This document shows, in pieces, positions 24,843 through 33,429 of a stretch of 64,000 nucleotides of DNA. The translations under genes were made by a program, and so were the position numbers. How positions within the stretch are numbered: the stretch's first letter is position 1; each line of letters starts with the position of its first letter. Below the pieces are notes generated by a model that had not been told where the DNA came from, did no database searches, and was given only the letters and a program-made list of their open reading frames with translations. Source of the DNA: Palleronia pelagia (GTDB lineage Bacteria > Pseudomonadota > Alphaproteobacteria > Rhodobacterales > Rhodobacteraceae); assembly GCF_900110115.1 (NCBI RefSeq), contig NZ_FOCM01000002.1, forward strand, positions 62,001 to 126,000, written 5' to 3'.

Positions 24843-27686
24843 CTACTCCGCCGCCTCCAGGTAGTCCTCCAGCGGCGGGCAGGTGCAGATCAAGTTGCGG
24901 TCGCCATAGACGTTGTCCACGCGGTTGACCGGGGGCCAGTACTTGTCGACGCGGAACGCGCCCGCCGGATAGCACCCTTCCTCGCGGCTGTAGGGCCGGT
25001 CCCAGTCGCCCACCAGGTCCTCGACAGTGTGGGGCGCGTGTTTCAGCGGGTTGTTCTCGGCATCGCCGCCATCCTCGATGGCGCGGATCTCGTCACGGAT
25101 CGACAGCATGGCATCGCAGAACCGGTCGAGCTCGGCCTTGGTCTCGGACTCCGTGGGCTCGACCATCAGGGTGCCGGCCACCGGCCAGCTCATGGTGGGC
25201 GCGTGGAAGCCGTTGTCGATCAGGCGCTTGGCGATGTCATCCACGGTCACGTGGGCCGACTTGTCGAAGGGCCGGGTGTCGATGATGCATTCATGGGCGA
25301 TCCGGCCGTTCTGCCCGCGGTAGAGCACGTCGTAGGCCCCTTCGAGCCGCCGGGCGATGTAGTTGGCGTTCAGGATCGCCACCTTCGTCGCCTGGGTCAG
25401 GCCCGCGCCGCCCATCAGCAGGCAGTAGGCCCAGCTGATCGGCAGGATCGAGGCCGAGCCGAACGGCGCCGCGCTCACCGCGCCCGACGCGCCTGCACCT
25501 TCGAGGTCATAGCCCGGCAGATGATCGGCCAGGTGCGCCTTCACGCCGATGGGTCCCATGCCGGGGCCCCCGCCGCCGTGGGGGATGCAGAAGGTCTTGT
25601 GCAGGTTCAGGTGGGACACGTCCGAGCCGATCTCGCCCGGTTTCGACAGGCCCACCATGGCGTTCAGGTTCGCGCCGTCCAGGTAGACCTGCCCGCCGTG
25701 GCGGTGGGTGATCTCGCAGACTTCGCGCACCGTGTCCTCGAACACGCCGTGGGTCGAGGGATAGGTGATCATGCAGGCGGCCAGGTCGCTGCCCGCCGCC
25801 TCGGCCTTGGCGCGGAAATCCTCGACATCCACGTCGCCGCGCTCGGTGCATTTGACCACGACGACCTTCATCCCGCACATCTGTGCGCTGGCGGGGTTCG
25901 TGCCGTGGGCGTTCACCGGGATGAGACAGACCTTGCGGTGGCCCTCGCCGTTGGCCTGGTGATAGCGCATGATCGTCAGAAGGCCGGCATATTCACCCTG
26001 CGCGCCGGAATTGGGCTGCATCGACATGGCGTCGTAACCCGTGATCTCGCACAGCCGCTTCGACAGGTCGGTCAGCATCTCGGCGTAACCCTCGGCCTGG
26101 TCGGCGGGGGCGAAGGGGTGCAGCATGGCGAATTCGGGCCAGGTGATCGGCGCCATCTCGACCGCCGCGTTCAGCTTCATGGTGCAGCTGCCAAGCGGGA
26201 TCATCGCGCGGTCCAGCGCCAGGTCGCGGTCCGACAGGCGCCGCATGTAGCGCATCATCTCGGTTTCCGCCCGGTTCATGTGAAAGACCGGGTGGGTCAG
26301 GTACGCGCTCTCGCGTTGCAGGGCCAGCGGCAGGCGCAGACGGTCGGGCACGGTGGGGTCGCGATCGATTCCGAAAGAATAGAAAAGGCGGCCGATGGTC
26401 TCCAGCCGCGTGGTCTCGTCCAAGGTGATGCCCAACCGGGTCTTGCCCACGCGGCGCAGATTGATGCGCTGGCGCGCCGCCTCGTCGAAAATGGCCCCCT
26501 GCAGCGCGCCGACCTCGACCGTGATCGTGTCGAAATAGGCCTCGGGCTGCACGTCGAACCCGGCCTCGCGCAGGGTTTCGGCCACGTGCACGGTCTTGGC
26601 GTGGATGCGCTGCGCGATGGCCTTAAGGCCTTCGGGGCCGTGAAATACGGCGTAGAAGCTCGCCATCACGGCCAGAAGCGCCTGCGCCGTGCAGACGTTG
26701 CTCGTGGCCTTCTCGCGGCGGATGTGCTGCTCGCGCGTCTGCAGGCTCAGACGGAAGGCCTGGTTGCCGCGCGCGTCGATGCTGACGCCTACGATCCGCC
26801 CCGGCATGGCGCGCTTGTAGGCGTCCTTGCAGGCCATGTAGGCCGCGTGCGGCCCGCCATAGCCCATGGGCACGCCGAACCGTTGGGTGCTGCCCACGGC
26901 GATGTCGGCCCCCATGGCGCCCGGCTCTTTCAGCACGGTAAGCGCCAGCGGATCGGCGATGACGATGCCCAGACCCTGCTTGTCGTGCAGCGCCGCGATG
27001 ACATCGGTGAAATCGGTAAGCCCGCCATGGGTGCCGGGGTACTGGAACACGCCCGCGAAGACGGCGCCGGCGTCCATGTCCGCGGGATCACCGACGATCA
27101 CCTCGATGTCCAGCGGGGCGCAGCGGGTGCGGATGACGTCGATATTCTGCGGGTGGCAGTTCCCGTCGACGAAGACCGCCTTCGCCTTCGATTTCGAAAC
27201 GCGCTGCGCCATGGTCACGGCCTCGGCCGCCGCCGTGGCCTCGTCCAGAAGCGACGCGTTCGCGATGTCGAGCCCGGTGAGGTCGCAGACCATGGTCTGA
27301 TAGTTCAGCAGCGCCTCGAGCCGGCCCTGGCTGATCTCGGGCTGGTAGGGCGTATAGGCCGTGTACCAGGCCGGGTTTTCCAGGATGTTACGCTGAATCG
27401 CGGGCGGCGTGACCGTGCCGTGATAGCCCTGCCCGATCATGGTCGAGTAGACCTGGTTCTTCTTCGCCACCTGCCGCATGTGCCACAGCAGTTCCCGCTC
27501 GGAAAGCGGCTCACCAGACAGCGGCTCGGACTGGCGGATGGCCTTGGGAACGGTCTCGTCGATCAGCTGATCCAGCGTCTCGACCCCCAGCAGACCCAGC
27601 ATCTCGTCCATCTCGGACGGCGAGGGCCCGATATGGCGGCGATTGGCGAAGTCATAGGGGTCGTAATCCGTAGGCTGGAACGGCAT
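24843..27686 (-). CDS. gcvP: Glycine dehydrogenase (decarboxylating), P protein
   Basis: 947-residue single-chain P protein of the glycine cleavage system, which decarboxylates glycine with PLP and passes the aminomethyl group to the lipoyl arm of GcvH. The N-terminal [20 protein letters not shown] is typical; the PLP lysine is K697 in [19 protein letters not shown]. Full length for the alpha-alpha fused form. Third gene after gcvT and gcvH; a 9-bp hairpin lies in the 53-base gap before it. Expression should follow the glycine riboswitch upstream of gcvT. Confidence 0.98.
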   Translation of the reverse strand: MPFQPTDYDPYDFANRRHIGPSPSEMDEMLGLLGVETLDQLIDETVPKAIRQSEPLSGEPLSERELLWHMRQVAKKNQVYSTMIGQGYHGTVTPPAIQRNILENPAWYTAYTPYQPEISQGRLEALLNYQTMVCDLTGLDIANASLLDEATAAAEAVTMAQRVSKSKAKAVFVDGNCHPQNIDVIRTRCAPLDIEVIVGDPADMDAGAVFAGVFQYPGTHGGLTDFTDVIAALHDKQGLGIVIADPLALTVLKEPGAMGADIAVGSTQRFGVPMGYGGPHAAYMACKDAYKRAMPGRIVGVSIDARGNQAFRLSLQTREQHIRREKATSNVCTAQALLAVMASFYAVFHGPEGLKAIAQRIHAKTVHVAETLREAGFDVQPEAYFDTITVEVGALQGAIFDEAARQRINLRRVGKTRLGITLDETTRLETIGRLFYSFGIDRDPTVPDRLRLPLALQRESAYLTHPVFHMNRAETEMMRYMRRLSDRDLALDRAMIPLGSCTMKLNAAVEMAPITWPEFAMLHPFAPADQAEGYAEMLTDLSKRLCEITGYDAMSMQPNSGAQGEYAGLLTIMRYHQANGEGHRKVCLIPVNAHGTNPASAQMCGMKVVVVKCTERGDVDVEDFRAKAEAAGSDLAACMITYPSTHGVFEDTVREVCEITHRHGGQVYLDGANLNAMVGLSKPGEIGSDVSHLNLHKTFCIPHGGGGPGMGPIGVKAHLADHLPGYDLEGAGASGAVSAAPFGSASILPISWAYCLLMGGAGLTQATKVAILNANYIARRLEGAYDVLYRGQNGRIAHECIIDTRPFDKSAHVTVDDIAKRLIDNGFHAPTMSWPVAGTLMVEPTESETKAELDRFCDAMLSIRDEIRAIEDGGDAENNPLKHAPHTVEDLVGDWDRPYSREEGCYPAGAFRVDKYWPPVNRVDNVYGDRNLICTCPPLEDYLEAAE

Positions 27687-27710
27687 GATCGTGTCTCCGT
27701 CGAACGCGGG

Positions 27711-27732
27711 CGATTTTTCGCAGGAAAAATCG
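27711..27732. repeat. Intercistronic hairpin between gcvH and gcvP
   Basis: Perfect 9-bp stem CGATTTTTC/GAAAAATCG with a GCAG tetraloop. It lies between the gcvH stop and the gcvP start on the minus strand. Its stem is AT-rich, unlike other hairpins in the window. It may act as a partial terminator, an RNA-processing site or a stability element that sets the GcvH:GcvP ratio. Confidence 0.6.
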
Positions 27733-27739
27733 GGGCCGC

Positions 27740-28105
27740 TCAGATGAATTTCTTGTAGGCGGCTTCGTCCATCAACTGGTCGAGATCGCCGATATCCGCG
27801 ACCTTCATCTTGAAGAACCAGCCGGCGCCCAGAGGGTCCTCGTTCACTAGCGCGGGGTTCTCGACCAGGGCGGCGTTGACCTCGATGATCTCTCCATCGA
27901 CGGGCGCCATGATGTCGGAGGCGGCCTTCACCGACTCGATCACCACGACCTCGTCCTCCTTGGCGACGGTGGTGCCTTCCTCGGGCAGTTCGACGAAGAC
28001 GAGATCGCCAAGCTGCTCGGCCGCGTGCTCGGTGATGCCGACGGTGACGACATCCGCCTCGTCATCCTCGGGACGCAGCCATTCGTGCTCTTCGGTGAAT
28101 TTCAT
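27740..28105 (-). CDS. gcvH: Glycine cleavage system H protein
   Basis: 121-residue lipoyl carrier protein. It begins [12 protein letters not shown] and has the lipoylation motif [11 protein letters not shown] with the modified lysine at K60, then the C-terminal helix ending in EAAYKKFI. It shuttles the aminomethyl group from GcvP to GcvT. Starts 5 bases after the gcvT stop, with the ribosome-binding site AAAAGGTAG at the gcvT 3' end. Confidence 0.97.
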   Translation of the reverse strand: MKFTEEHEWLRPEDDEADVVTVGITEHAAEQLGDLVFVELPEEGTTVAKEDEVVVIESVKAASDIMAPVDGEIIEVNAALVENPALVNEDPLGAGWFFKMKVADIGDLDQLMDEAAYKKFI

Positions 28106-28110
28106 CGGGT

Positions 28111-29247
28111 CTACCTTTTGTATGTCGCCGGTCGGAACGGCATGGACTGGACGGTTACGGGAAGGCGCTTGCCGCGCACTTCGCCCCAGAGTTTGGTGCC
28201 GACGTCGGAATGGTCAATCGAAACGTAGCCCATGGCCATGGGCCGCTCTATCGACGGGCCGAAGGCGCCCGATGTGACGGCACCGATGGGATCGGCGTCG
28301 GCTTCGTCGGCGAAGATCGGCGTGCCGGCGCGCATGGGCGCGCGCCCTTCGGGCAGCAGCCCCACGCGCAGCCGCTGGACCCCGGAGTCGATCTGGGCGC
28401 CGATCACGTCCGCGCCGGGATAACCGCCGGCCCGCTCGCCGCCCGGCCGCCGCGACTTCTGGATCGCCCAAAGCAGGTTGGCCTCGATCGGCGTCGTGCT
28501 CGCGTCGATATCGTTTCCGTAAAGGCAAAGCCCAGCCTCAAGCCGGAGCGAATCCCGCGCCCCGAGCCCGATGGGCGCGACCGCGTCGTGATCCAGCAGC
28601 GCGCGCGCGAACGCCTCGGCCCGGTCGGCCGGGACCGAGATCTCGAAGCCGTCCTCGCCCGTGTATCCCGAGCGCGAGACCCACAGATCGCCCCAGTCCG
28701 AGGCCAGCGTGCGGACATCCATGAACGACATCCCCGCCGCGCCCGGCGCCAGCGACTCGAGCACGGCCTCGGCATCGGGGCCCTGCAACGCGAGCAGCGC
28801 GCGGTCGGTGATCTCCTCGACCGTCACGTCCCCGGGCAGGCGGGCGCGCATGTGGGCGATGTCGTCGGCCTTGCAGGCGGCGTTGACGACCAGGAACAGG
28901 TGGTCGCCGCGATTGGCGATCATCAGGTCGTCGAGGATCCCGCCCGCCTCGTTCGTGAACAGCCCGTAGCGCTGCCGCCCCTCGGCCAGCCCCAGCAAGT
29001 TCTGCGGCACCAGCGACTCCAGCGCGCGGGCGGCATCGACCACGTCGCCCGAACCGGGGCGCAGGATGACCTGCCCCATGTGGCTCACGTCGAACAGGCC
29101 CGCATGGCTGCGGCAGTGGACGTGTTCCTTCATGACGCCGGGGGCGTATTGCACCGGCATCTCGTAGCCCGCGAAGGGCACCATGCGGCCGCCCAGCTCG
29201 GCGTGCAGCGCGTGCAGCGGCGTGGTCTTCAGGTCTTGGTCGGCCAT
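28111..29247 (-). CDS. gcvT: Aminomethyltransferase, glycine cleavage T protein
   Basis: 378-residue T protein that releases ammonia from aminomethyl-GcvH and makes 5,10-methylene-tetrahydrofolate. Family landmarks are [22 protein letters not shown] and [13 protein letters not shown]. The ATG at 29247 is chosen because GGAGG lies 7 bases upstream; the in-frame ATG at 29265 would start before that site. First gene of gcvT-gcvH-gcvP, directly behind the tandem glycine riboswitch. Confidence 0.96.
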   Translation of the reverse strand: MADQDLKTTPLHALHAELGGRMVPFAGYEMPVQYAPGVMKEHVHCRSHAGLFDVSHMGQVILRPGSGDVVDAARALESLVPQNLLGLAEGRQRYGLFTNEAGGILDDLMIANRGDHLFLVVNAACKADDIAHMRARLPGDVTVEEITDRALLALQGPDAEAVLESLAPGAAGMSFMDVRTLASDWGDLWVSRSGYTGEDGFEISVPADRAEAFARALLDHDAVAPIGLGARDSLRLEAGLCLYGNDIDASTTPIEANLLWAIQKSRRPGGERAGGYPGADVIGAQIDSGVQRLRVGLLPEGRAPMRAGTPIFADEADADPIGAVTSGAFGPSIERPMAMGYVSIDHSDVGTKLWGEVRGKRLPVTVQSMPFRPATYKR

Positions 29248-29289
29248 CGGCCCCTCCGGCATCAAACGGGCGCGCGGCGCCCAGCGAAG

Positions 29290-29450
29290 ATGCCCCCTCT
29301 GTCCTTGCGCCTGAGATCGCTATCCCTTCGGCGCCCCGGCATGTGGCCCGGGGACTCTCCAGAGTGTCTGTCAGCGGCGGTCCTTTTGCCTGAGAGTTTA
29401 CCGGGGCGGTTGCTCCTTCGGCCCTGGGATCCAGTGTCTCCCGTCGCTAT
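29290..29450 (-). promoter_or_regulatory. Tandem glycine riboswitch upstream of gcvT
   Basis: Two glycine aptamers in tandem on the minus strand. Aptamer 1 contains GGGAGACAC (29434-29442), CCGAAGGAGCAA (29410-29421) and CTCAGGCAAAAGGAC (29380-29394). Aptamer 2 contains CTCTGGAGAG, GCCGAAGGGATAGC (29319-29332) and CTCAGGCGCAAGGACAGAGG (about 29296-29315). These are the conserved core elements of the gcvT motif, joined by a short linker. Known tandem glycine riboswitches turn on gcv operons when glycine is abundant. The second aptamer ends about 45 bases before the gcvT start. Confidence 0.95.
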
Positions 29451-29514
29451 CATGACTCATGCCACAATTCCGCGGCCCTTGCCAAGACCCGGGCGCGCGC
29501 TTAGCTCGGCCCCC

Positions 29515-30153
29515 ATGAACGACCCTTATTTCTTCGGCTACGGCAGCCTGGTGAACATCGGCTCGCACAACTACGGCCCCGTGGCACGCGCCCGCCTGCC
29601 CGGCTGGCGGCGGCGCTGGCGGGCCACGCGGCTGCGCCCGGCGGCCTTCCTGACGGCCCATCGCGCGCCGGGCCACGCGATCGACGGGCTGGTGGCGCCG
29701 GTGCCCGGCGCCGACTGGGCCGCGCTCGACCATCGCGAACGGGGCTACGACCGGCTGGACGCTCTGGGGCTGGAGCATGACCTCGGCCCCGCGGCTCAGG
29801 TGGCGGTCTACGCGATCCCCGACGCCACGGGGGCCGAGACGCCCTGCCCAATCCTGCTCAGCTATCTCGACGTGGTGGTGCGCGGCTTCCTCGACCAGTT
29901 CGGCCCCGCGGGCGTGGCCCGCTTCATGGAAACGACGGACGGGTGGGACCTGCCGGTGGCCACCGACCGCGACCGGCCGCTTTATCCCCGCGCGCAGGAC
30001 ACGGGCGACACGGCCCGCGCCCTGACCGACGACTGGCTGCGGCGCCTTGGCGCGCGGTTCATCGCGCCCGAGGACACCGCGCTGGCCACGCCCGAGCCTA
30101 GGGCGTCTGGGCCGGCTCCTGCACCGCGCGCATCCGCGCCTCGCGCAGGGTGA
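29515..30153 (+). CDS. Gamma-glutamylcyclotransferase-like (GGCT/AIG2) protein
   Basis: 212-residue protein with the GGCT-like beta-barrel start YFFGYGSLVNIGSHN; the YGSL motif binds the gamma-glutamyl group. DHRERGYDRL carries a Glu in the usual catalytic region. The family forms 5-oxoproline from gamma-glutamyl peptides, but many members have no proven activity. The last 30 residues (Pro/Ala/Arg-rich) are encoded in a 56-base overlap with the convergent EamA gene and are probably not conserved. Divergent from the gcv riboswitch leader. Confidence 0.78.
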   Translation: MNDPYFFGYGSLVNIGSHNYGPVARARLPGWRRRWRATRLRPAAFLTAHRAPGHAIDGLVAPVPGADWAALDHRERGYDRLDALGLEHDLGPAAQVAVYAIPDATGAETPCPILLSYLDVVVRGFLDQFGPAGVARFMETTDGWDLPVATDRDRPLYPRAQDTGDTARALTDDWLRRLGARFIAPEDTALATPEPRASGPAPAPRASAPRAG

Positions 30154-30988
30154 TGACCAGCACGGCGGCGATGACGATCACGCCGCCGAGGACCACGAAA
30201 GCATCCAGCCCCTCGCCGAAGGCATAGTATCCCAGCGCCGTGGCCCAGATCAGCTGCAGGAAGGTGACGGGCTGCGTCACCGTGATGGGCGCCGCGCGGA
30301 AGGCGAGCGTCATGGTGAAATGCCCGGTGGTGGCCAGCGTCGCCACCAGGAACAGCCAGCCCAGCTCGGACCAGGTGGGCCAGACCCAGACCGCCACCGC
30401 GAAGGGCGCCAGCCCGATGGTCACGAAGATCGACAGCATGGCGACCACCACCGACGGCGCCACCTCGTCCGACATGATCTTGGCAATCAGGTAGGACCCG
30501 GCGAAGAAAATCGCGGTGCCGACCATGGCCAGGTGGCCGGTGCTCACCTCGCGGAAACCGGGCCGCAGGATGATGAGCACGCCGATCAGCGCCACGACGA
30601 TCGCGCCCATGCGCGGCCAGCGCAGCCGCTCGCCCAAAAACAGCGCGGCGCCCAGCGAGACGTAGACCGGCGAGACGTAGTTCATCGCCGTCACCTCGGC
30701 GATGGGAATTTGCGTCATGGCATAGAACCACAGCATCACACCCAGTGCGTGCACCAGCCCCCGCACCGAGAACAGCGTCAGCGCCCGCCGGCCCAGCCGG
30801 GCCTGGCGCAGCCCGCCCAGCATCGGCAGCAGGAAGACCAGCCCCAGCAGATAGCGCAGGAATGCCGCTTCGGGCGCGGGCACCCGGTCGCCCAGGTGCT
30901 TGACCGTGGCGGTCACGGCCACGAACAGCAGGCCAGTGACCAGCATCCACAGCGCGCCCGCCACGGGCCGGTTCTGACCGCCGCTCAT
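30098..30988 (-). CDS. EamA/DMT-family transporter
   Basis: 296-residue inner-membrane protein with ten predicted spans in two EamA repeats (about residues 10-140 and 150-285). YFA-like ends and PLAEVTAMNYVSPVYVSLGA-type signature (here IPIAEVTAMNYVSPVY) fit the RhaT/YdcZ group, which exports amino acids or other metabolites. The ATG at 30988 is in a 4-base overlap with the LysE-family gene; a frame extension upstream is rejected. Its 3' end overlaps the convergent GGCT-like gene by 56 bases. Confidence 0.87.
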   Translation of the reverse strand: MSGGQNRPVAGALWMLVTGLLFVAVTATVKHLGDRVPAPEAAFLRYLLGLVFLLPMLGGLRQARLGRRALTLFSVRGLVHALGVMLWFYAMTQIPIAEVTAMNYVSPVYVSLGAALFLGERLRWPRMGAIVVALIGVLIILRPGFREVSTGHLAMVGTAIFFAGSYLIAKIMSDEVAPSVVVAMLSIFVTIGLAPFAVAVWVWPTWSELGWLFLVATLATTGHFTMTLAFRAAPITVTQPVTFLQLIWATALGYYAFGEGLDAFVVLGGVIVIAAVLVITLREARMRAVQEPAQTP

Positions 30989-31581
30989 GGCCACACCAGC
31001 TTCAGCGCGATGGCCCACATGACCGCCGCCACCAGCGCGTCGAGCACGCGCCACGCCACCGGCCGCGCGAAAAGCGGCGCCACCAGCCGCGCGCCGTAGC
31101 CCAGGCCGAAGAAGAACACGAAGGACGCCGTCACCGCGCCCGCGCCGAACAGCAGGCGGCTATCGGACCCCGCCGCGACCGACCCCAGCAGGACCACGGT
31201 GTCCAGGTAGACATGCGGGTTCAGCCAGGTCAGCGCGAGGCATGTCAGCACCGCCGAGCGCAGGCTTTCACGCGGCCCGTCGTCCAGCCGCATGGCCGCC
31301 CCGCCCGCGATGGCGCTGCGCATGGCCAACGCGCCGTAGACCACGAGGAAGGCCGCGCCGCCCCAGCTCAGCACCGGGGTAATCCAGGGCGCGGCCTGCA
31401 CCAGCGCGCCGAACCCGGCCACGCCCGCCGTGATCAGCACCGCGTCGGACAGGGCACAGGTCAGGACAACCGGCAGCACATGGGCACGTCTCAGCCCCTG
31501 GCGCAGGACGAAGGCGTTCTGCGCGCCGATGGCGAGAATAAGGGAAAAGCCCAGCGCGAAGCCGGACAGGAGGGCGTTCAT
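30985..31581 (-). CDS. LysE/ArgO-family amino-acid exporter
   Basis: 198-residue six-span exporter of the LysE superfamily, ArgO branch. It has GFSLILAIGAQNAFVLRQGLRR at the N-terminus and LTWLNPHVYLDTVVLLG in the middle, both diagnostic. ArgO exports arginine and LysE exports lysine. First gene of a two-gene operon with the EamA transporter. No LysG-type activator gene is adjacent. Confidence 0.9.
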   Translation of the reverse strand: MNALLSGFALGFSLILAIGAQNAFVLRQGLRRAHVLPVVLTCALSDAVLITAGVAGFGALVQAAPWITPVLSWGGAAFLVVYGALAMRSAIAGGAAMRLDDGPRESLRSAVLTCLALTWLNPHVYLDTVVLLGSVAAGSDSRLLFGAGAVTASFVFFFGLGYGARLVAPLFARPVAWRVLDALVAAVMWAIALKLVWP

Positions 31582-31680
31582 TCGCCCTTGCTAGACCCAA
31601 GGCCGAGGGGCGACAAGCGTGGGGTGAGCGGAACGGGCGCGCGCGCGGCGCGTTTCGCTCCCGCGACAGGAGGATCAGCC

Positions 31681-31953
31681 ATGGCAGGCGGATGGGCCCG
31701 CGACGGGGCCGTGAACGAACAGATCGAAGCCTCGATCTCGGATGAATTGCAGCGCATGCGCGCGGCGCAGGCACGGGCGAAGGCCGAAAGCCGCACCCAC
31801 TGCGCCGAATGCGAGGAACCGATCCCCGAGGCCCGGCGCGCGGCGAAACCCGGCGTGCAGCTCTGCATCGACTGCCAGCAGGAACGTGACGGCAGCTACA
31901 ATGCGCGCGGCGGCATCAACCGGCGCGGCAGCAAGGACAGCCAGCTGAAATGA
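31681..31953 (+). CDS. Short DksA/TraR-type C4 zinc-finger protein
   Basis: 90-residue protein with the DksA/TraR zinc finger: C41-x2-C44 and C62-x2-C65 separated by 17 residues, preceded by a helix (ISDELQRMRAAQARAK). It lacks the long coiled coil of full DksA, as in E. coli YbiI. AGGAGG lies 7 bases before the ATG. The family acts in the RNA polymerase secondary channel, but short forms are mostly uncharacterised. Overlaps the next small gene by 4 bases. Confidence 0.85.
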   Translation: MAGGWARDGAVNEQIEASISDELQRMRAAQARAKAESRTHCAECEEPIPEARRAAKPGVQLCIDCQQERDGSYNARGGINRRGSKDSQLK

Positions 31954-32177
31954 GCCGCAAGCCCCGCGGCCCGCAAAAGCTCGCCTTCCACCGCCACGAC
32001 GACGGACGACGCAGGATCACCAACCGTCAGATCGACTTCATCGGCTGGCTGCTCTTCGTGGGCTCGGCCTGCGCCTTCATCGTGGCCAGCATCGGCAGCC
32101 CCTGGGCGCTCGCGGGCAGCGTGCTGTTCCTGCTGGCCTGCATCGCCTTCATCGTTCCCTTCTTCCGGAACGACTAG
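31950..32177 (+). CDS. Small two-span membrane protein
   Basis: 75-residue protein: a basic N-terminus (RKPRG, RRRITNRQ) followed by two hydrophobic segments (about residues 29-48 and 51-71) and a charged end RND. The positive-inside rule places both ends in the cytoplasm. It is translationally coupled to the DksA-like gene by ATGA. No known family recognised. Confidence 0.7.
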   Translation: MSRKPRGPQKLAFHRHDDGRRRITNRQIDFIGWLLFVGSACAFIVASIGSPWALAGSVLFLLACIAFIVPFFRND

Positions 32178-32228
32178 GGGCGGACCCGCGGCCCGCCCCT
32201 TCATCTTTCGGTAAATACCTCGGAGAGC

Positions 32229-32249
32229 GCGAGAGGCAGCGCCTCTCGC
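32229..32249. terminator. Hairpin between convergent genes (small membrane gene and yebC)
   Basis: Perfect 9-bp stem GCGAGAGGC/GCCTCTCGC with a 3-base loop, between a + strand stop at 32177 and the yebC stop at 32273. It has no U-tract. A bidirectional terminator is the natural reading. Confidence 0.6.
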
Positions 32250-32272
32250 ATCGCGCCAGCGATCGGGGCGGC

Positions 32273-33022
32273 TCACTCCGAGCCGAGCTGTTCCATCACC
32301 TCGTCCGAGGCTTCGAAATTGGCGGTGACGTTCTGCACGTCGTCGTCATCGTCCAGCGCGTCCATCAGCTTCATCAGCTTATGCATGCCGTCCAGGTCCA
32401 TCTCGGTGGTGGTCTGCGGCCGCCAGACGAGCTTCGTGGTCTCGGATTCGCCCAGTTGCTCTTCCAGCTTGGTGGACACCTCGTTCAGGTCGGTGTCGGC
32501 GCACCAGATCACGTGGCCGTCCTCCGAGCTTTCCACGTCCTCGGCGCCGGCCTCGATCGCGGCCATCATCACGTCATCGGCGTCGCCTGCATCGGCCGGG
32601 TAGATCACCTGCCCCTTGCGGTCGAACATGAAGGACACGCTGCCCGTCTCGCCCAGGTTGCCGCCGTTCTTCGAGAAGGTCGAGCGCACGGTCGAGGCCG
32701 TCCGGTTGCGGTTGTCGGTCATCGCCTCGACGATGATCGCCACGCCGTTGGGGCCATAGCCCTCGTAGCGGATTTCCTCGTAGTTCTCGGCGTCTCCGCC
32801 CTGCGACTTCTTGATGGCGCGGTCGATCACGTCCTTCGGCACCGACGACGATTTCGCCTCCTTCACCGCGAGGCGCAGCCGCGGGTTCTTGTCGGGGTCC
32901 GGGTCGCCCATCTTGGCGGCCACGGTGATTTCCTTTGCCAGCTTGGAAAACAGCTTCGACCGGGCGGCGTCCTGGCGGCCCTTGCGATGCTGGATGTTGG
33001 CCCATTTGGAATGGCCCGCCAT
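32273..33022 (-). CDS. yebC: YebC/PmpR-family regulator (TACO1-like)
   Basis: 249-residue YebC protein. It begins [18 protein letters not shown] and shows the acidic domain-2/3 segments typical of the family, including [14 protein letters not shown] and TDNRNRT. YebC proteins were described as DNA-binding regulators (PmpR) and more recently as translation factors acting on proline-rich or stalling stretches, like mitochondrial TACO1. Usual full length. Appears monocistronic; the upstream ruvC partner common in other bacteria is absent. Confidence 0.95.
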   Translation of the reverse strand: MAGHSKWANIQHRKGRQDAARSKLFSKLAKEITVAAKMGDPDPDKNPRLRLAVKEAKSSSVPKDVIDRAIKKSQGGDAENYEEIRYEGYGPNGVAIIVEAMTDNRNRTASTVRSTFSKNGGNLGETGSVSFMFDRKGQVIYPADAGDADDVMMAAIEAGAEDVESSEDGHVIWCADTDLNEVSTKLEEQLGESETTKLVWRPQTTTEMDLDGMHKLMKLMDALDDDDDVQNVTANFEASDEVMEQLGSE

Positions 33023-33081
33023 GGCTTACCTCATCATGTATCCTGGATCGGCAGGGATATAGGCCGCGAGGGCCGGGCGCA

Positions 33082-33429
33082 TCAAGACCCCACGCGCGGG
33101 CCGAAGCCCAGGGCGGGGCGATCCGGCGGGGTGATCGTGACCCAGGGCGCCTCCGCGGCGGGCGCCAGCGGCAGGCGCGGCCGCCCGGTCGGCCGCAGGA
33201 CAGCGACCGGCCAGGTCTGGGGGCAGCCCGCCAGCGTGGTGGACCACGGCCCCGCCCGGCCCTCGCGCACGCCGGTGCAGAGACCCCCGTCGCTCATCCG
33301 TGCCGTGACCGTGTCGCGGAACAGGGTCACCGCCACGGGCCGCACCCCGGCCCCGCCGGATGCCGAGGGCGCGGAGCCGGTGGCGCATCCGGCCGTGGCG
33401 AGGCAGGCGAGAAGGACGATCCAGCGCAT
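33082..33429 (-). CDS. Small predicted lipoprotein
   Basis: 115-residue protein with a lipoprotein signal: WIVLLACLATAGC, lipobox ATAGC, lipidated Cys at 15. The mature part contains two further cysteines (in GGLCTG and AGCPQTW) that may form a disulphide. No family recognised. The ATG overlaps the stop of the upstream SLC13 permease (TGATG), so it is cotranscribed and may be coupled to it; a GTG 3 bases upstream is an alternative start. Confidence 0.65.
   Translation of the reverse strand: MRWIVLLACLATAGCATGSAPSASGGAGVRPVAVTLFRDTVTARMSDGGLCTGVREGRAGPWSTTLAGCPQTWPVAVLRPTGRPRLPLAPAAEAPWVTITPPDRPALGFGPRVGS

Noticed and set aside
24837-27758. Open frame of 973 codons antisense to gcvP
   Set aside because: gcvP on the other strand is full length with its PLP motif; the antisense translation is rich in Arg, His and Gln with no recognisable fold.
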